This document shows positions 26,074-28,384 of a DNA stretch of 28,384 nucleotides, one piece after another. Under the pieces are notes generated by a model that made no database searches, was not told the DNA's origin, and saw only the letters and a list, made by a program, of their open reading frames with translations. The position numbers were made by a program, and so were the translations under genes. Source of the DNA: Alangreenwoodia sp963602445 (GTDB lineage: Bacteria > Bacillota > Clostridia > Peptostreptococcales > Anaerovoracaceae); NCBI GenBank assembly GCA_963602445.1, contig CAVCIY010000083.1:1-28384 (forward strand). The letters are read 5' to 3'. Within the stretch, counting starts at the first letter, position 1; each line of letters begins with the position of its first letter.

Positions 26074-27060
26074 ATGTATAAATATAAACAGAGAAATAAG
26101 ATGAAAAAATTAAAACATTTGGTTTTTACAGCATTGTTAGCGACTATGCTCATAATATCAGCAGTATTATCAGTGACAGCAGCTTCGGATATAGTTCTTA
26201 AAAGTGCATCCGAAGCATCAAACGTAAAAATAGAAGGCATAGCACTTGCCAATCAGTGGGTTAGTGTAAAGGTTACATATAAGGATACAGAGCTTGCTTA
26301 TTTTAACGGACAGGTAGCAGGTGAGGATGGAAAATATTCATTTATCGCAGATTTGTCAGATTTTTCGTCGAAGCTGCCTCTTGATCTTACAATAAGCTAT
26401 GGCAGCATGACGGAAACAGCCCAAATAAAGCTTGAAGGCAGCAGCTCCGGCGGAAGTGGTGGCGGAGGTGGCGGAAGTACCCCGGAACCAGTACAGCCAG
26501 ACAATGATAACAGCAAAAGATTCACTGATGTAGAAGCAGGCAGCTGGTATGAAAATGCTGTATATGATGTGGTAAAAAAAGGATTTTTTAGTGGAGTTTC
26601 AGATTCACGATTCGCCCCTAATGCACCTATGAACAGAGCAATGTTCGTAACTGTACTCGGACGTCTCAACGGTGGAACGCTCAGCGGCTCGCATGCATTT
26701 ACAGATGTTGAGAGCGGCTCGTGGTATGATGCAAGTGTAGGCTGGGCATTCTCAAACAATATAATAAAAGGCTTCAGCCCTACTATATTTGGTCCTGAGC
26801 GCACTATAACTCGTGAACAGATGGCAGTCATTATGTACAATTACGCTTTGTTTAAAGGCATGGATGTAAATACAAGTGTAACGCAAAGCTCGTTTACAGA
26901 TGCCGCCAAGGTATCTTCATGGGCTAAAGATGCAGTAGACTGGGCTTCATCGACAGGTCTCATACAGGGTGATCAAAACAAAGCCTTCAACCCACAGCAT
27001 ACAGCGACACGTGCTCAGGTAGCTGTAATACTTCAGAGATTTGCTGAAAAAGTAAAATAA
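26074..27060 (+). CDS. Short SLH-domain cell-wall-anchored protein
   Basis: An exported protein with three SLH domains at about residues 149-328 (FTDVEAGSWY…, FTDVESGSWY…, FTDAAKVSSW…; binding-site segments MNRAMF, ITREQM and ATRAQV). The signal peptide is near residues 10-37. A single beta-rich domain of about 85 residues lies before a Gly-rich linker (SGGSGGGGGGS). If translation starts at 26074 the protein has 328 residues, with weak AAGG 12 bases upstream. An internal ATG at 26101 gives 319 residues and a more usual signal peptide (MKKLKHLVF); I cannot decide between them. It is the last operon gene, 55 bp after the previous one. With the first gene it makes the second SLH anchor of the operon, so it may dock one of the non-SLH proteins. 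Confidence 0.88.
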   Translation: MYKYKQRNKMKKLKHLVFTALLATMLIISAVLSVTAASDIVLKSASEASNVKIEGIALANQWVSVKVTYKDTELAYFNGQVAGEDGKYSFIADLSDFSSKLPLDLTISYGSMTETAQIKLEGSSSGGSGGGGGGSTPEPVQPDNDNSKRFTDVEAGSWYENAVYDVVKKGFFSGVSDSRFAPNAPMNRAMFVTVLGRLNGGTLSGSHAFTDVESGSWYDASVGWAFSNNIIKGFSPTIFGPERTITREQMAVIMYNYALFKGMDVNTSVTQSSFTDAAKVSSWAKDAVDWASSTGLIQGDQNKAFNPQHTATRAQVAVILQRFAEKVK

Positions 27061-27113
27061 AGTAATATTAAAAACAACCGAGAATAACAAATAAATTAAA
27101 AACCAAGACAGAC

Positions 27114-27128
27114 GGGCGCCCGGCGCCC
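27114..27128. repeat. GC-rich palindrome
   Basis: GGGCGCC-C-GGCGCCC, 7-bp perfect arms around one base, just after the SLH operon and before its terminator. Confidence 0.8.
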
Positions 27129-27133
27129 CAGTA

Positions 27134-27196
27134 AAAAACGCATGCGAAAGGTCGTATGGCTGTAAAAAGCAGATAGATCATATCGCATGCGTTTTT
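27134..27196 (+). terminator. Large-loop inverted repeat terminator after the operon
   Basis: AAAAACGCATGCGA (27134-27147) and TCGCATGCGTTTTT (27183-27196) are perfect 14-bp inverted arms around a 35-base loop. The A-run and T-run allow termination in either direction. It begins about 73 bp after the last operon gene. Confidence 0.7.
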
Positions 27197-27318
27197 ATCA
27201 GATACCGGCAAATAAGCGTATATCTGCCGCATTTATATTCGCGTATTCCTATTCCGGCGTCATATCGTCGAGATTGCATGCAAGTTCAATAACTGTATCG
27301 CGCCTGCCCGGGGAAAAA

Positions 27319-27371
27319 GGGGCTCGAACCCGAAAGGGCCGGACAGTCCGGTGGACTGTTGCTCTTTTTTT
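27319..27371 (+). repeat. Solitary partial copy of the tRNA-associated repeat
   Basis: Positions 27319-27359 match 10150-10190 (and 10315-10355) at 40 of 41 bases, in the same orientation: inverted T-arm segment, CCC-GAAA-GGG and the GGT-loop stem. It lacks the tRNA tail and the later hairpins. Here the stem ACAGTCC/GGACTGT (27343-27359) is followed by a run of seven Ts (27365-27371), so it could act as an intrinsic terminator. There is no tRNA gene next to it. Confidence 0.9.
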
Positions 27372-27442
27372 GTTTTTGCTGTAATATTGTAATGTTGAGA
27401 GATGGAAACAAAAAGGGAAAAGCTAAAGTGGAGGAAGCTAGA

Positions 27443-27841
27443 ATGAAGAAAACATTATCAATTATGTTGGCGGTTATCATGATTTTGGCGCTCACTGCTT
27501 GCGGCAGCGAAAATGCCGATTCCGGGTATGCGGGGTCATATGTTGCTGTTGAAGGTGAGATTGCCGGACTGGCTATGGATGAAGATTCCTTAGAGGAATG
27601 CAGTCTTGTGATAAATGACGACGGGGCAGCTGTGATGAACACTTTAGGCACGGATATGGAGTGCACATGGGCGGCTGACGGCACAAGCATAACGGTTTCG
27701 TACAATGGGACAGATATTGTCGGCACTGTAAGCGGCGATACAATTACCTTTGATGATATATTCGGAACCGGGCAAAAGGTGAAATTTGCGAAGGAAGGAT
27801 CTGACGCGGCAAATTCGGCTGGATCGTCATCCGAAGAATAA
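27443..27841 (+). CDS. Small lipoprotein
   Basis: This 132-residue protein has a lipoprotein signal peptide, MKKTLSIMLAVIMILALTAC, with Cys20 as the lipid-modified residue (lipobox LTAC). The mature part is a short beta-rich domain (GYAGSYVAVEGE…, CSLVINDDGAAVM, CTWAADGTSITV, VGTVSGDTITFDD) of the kind found in many clostridial lipoproteins of unknown function, ending in a Ser/Glu tail. The start at 27443 has GGAGG (27430-27434) at eight bases. An upstream in-frame ATG at 27359 lies in the repeat element and is unlikely. It is flanked by the repeat element and the T-box promoter, so it is probably monocistronic. A TAATAT sequence near 27382 may be its -10 box. Confidence 0.85.
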   Translation: MKKTLSIMLAVIMILALTACGSENADSGYAGSYVAVEGEIAGLAMDEDSLEECSLVINDDGAAVMNTLGTDMECTWAADGTSITVSYNGTDIVGTVSGDTITFDDIFGTGQKVKFAKEGSDAANSAGSSSEE

Positions 27842-27938
27842 AATTGCAGGAGAAGCGCTGACGAAGTGTCAAAATGCCGGTGAAGAGGCTTCATAAGCGA
27901 CGCAGGTAAATTTTGTTTGAAATGAAGAAATTTTTCGG

Positions 27939-27968
27939 TTGACATGAGTTGATGCTGTAAGTTATAAT
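27939..27968 (+). promoter_or_regulatory. Promoter of the T-box leader
   Basis: TTGACA (27939-27944), an 18-bp spacer and TATAAT (27963-27968) are consensus boxes. RNA should begin near 27975. Confidence 0.85.
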
Positions 27969-27974
27969 TGAACT

Positions 27975-28371
27975 ATCGTATCGAGTCGGTTCGGTGCATT
28001 CAGCTGCATGCCGAAATGCCGGCTTTATACCCGAAAAGGTAAGGCGGATAAGCCAGATAGATCAAACAACCGGATAGATATTAAATGCTATGAAGGAGAA
28101 CTCGTTTCGCACAGTTGTGTTCCAGAGAGTCGGCGGCTGCTGTGAGCCGGCACACACAGGGAAATGACCTCACTCCCGAGCAGCACCCCGGAAAGCGGAG
28201 AAATTGAGATTTCGAATCGAGTATGGAGTGTCGGCAGGTTCCGTTATCATGACCTCGGACTTGACAGAGTCCCAGAGCGATTGCGATTTTGCAGTAAGCA
28301 GGGTGGTACCGCGGTAGTTATGAGATTATCGTCCCTGAAGTTACATTTTCATGTGGCTTCGGGGATTTTTT
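27975..28371 (+). ncRNA. T-box riboswitch leader, probably tRNA-Met responsive
   Basis: The T-box sequence AAGCAGGGTGGTACCGCG is at 28296-28313. The stem I distal end is recognisable as CAGAGAGTCGGCGG followed by GTGAGCCGGC (about 28123-28151), with TGTGT/ACACA and CTCG/CGAG helices below it. The specifier region is GGGAAATGACCTCACTCCC (about 28159-28177): ATG (28164-28166, Met) in the context GAA-ATG-ACC, or GAC (28166-28168, Asp) shifted by two. The variable base of TGGT pairs with a tRNA discriminator A, which suits tRNA-Met and not the usual G of tRNA-Asp. The first 110 bases precede the normal stem I and contain further hairpins. The controlled gene is beyond the window. Confidence 0.9.
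28331..28371 (+). terminator. T-box regulated terminator
   Basis: GTCCCTGAAG (28331-28340) pairs with CTTCGGGGAT (28357-28366), followed by six Ts ending at 28371. Without uncharged tRNA this stem forms instead of the antiterminator, stopping transcription before the next gene. Confidence 0.9.
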
Positions 28372-28384
28372 GTATGTTGATATT

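Noticed and set aside
27359..27442. Upstream start for the lipoprotein
   Set aside because: It would add 28 residues before the signal peptide and starts inside the repeat element; GGAGG fits 27443.
27286..27945. 219-codon frame antisense to the lipoprotein
   Set aside because: The plus strand has a good ribosome site, lipobox and normal length; the antisense frame also crosses the repeat element.

Overview
The window looks like chromosome from a Gram-positive, low-to-mid GC anaerobe of the class Clostridia. Signs of this are strong AGGAGG-type ribosome binding sites, a T-box leader, S-layer homology (SLH) proteins, a UPF0182 membrane protein and a DUF4258/YgiT toxin-antitoxin pair. The repeat class seen after the tRNA makes me think of Anaerovoracaceae (Mogibacterium/Eubacterium relatives), but that is only an inference.

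Layout. Positions 1-8713 are a minus-strand block, transcribed right to left: a 1218-residue zinc-ribbon, single-pass membrane protein of very low complexity (5057-8713), a UPF0182 membrane protein (1664-4828) and seryl-tRNA synthetase serS (176-1453). Tandem repeats lie between and inside these genes (36-bp units after serS, 22-bp units across the UPF0182 stop codon, 12-bp units inside the zinc-ribbon gene). Positions 8714-10851 are AT-rich and carry no large gene. They hold a YgiT-type antitoxin with an apparently deleted DUF4258 toxin between two nearly identical 140-bp direct repeats, a tRNA-Lys(CTT) gene with its own promoter, two tandem 165-bp units that each regenerate the tRNA 3' tail, a short transposase-tail relic, and up to three promoters.

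Positions 10852-27060 form a plus-strand run of five exported proteins (1733, 1488, 1360, 428 and about 328 residues), with gaps of 15-86 bp, that reads as one operon. The first and last carry three C-terminal SLH domains and should bind the cell wall. The second is a subtilisin-family protease with an intact Asp/His/Ser triad. The third is a beta-propeller/Ig-like protein with a cysteine cluster, and the fourth has a molybdopterin-oxidoreductase-like fold plus an Ig-like domain. The three without SLH domains seem to share a C-terminal beta-rich module. I infer a cell-surface assembly in which SLH proteins are the scaffold and a protease and propeller protein are displayed or tethered; this is the best candidate for an undescribed system here. 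A large inverted-repeat terminator follows it.

Positions 27300-28384 hold a solitary copy of the tRNA-associated repeat, a small lipoprotein and a complete T-box leader with promoter, antiterminator and terminator. The aminoacyl-tRNA-linked gene it controls is beyond the window; methionine is the best-supported amino acid.
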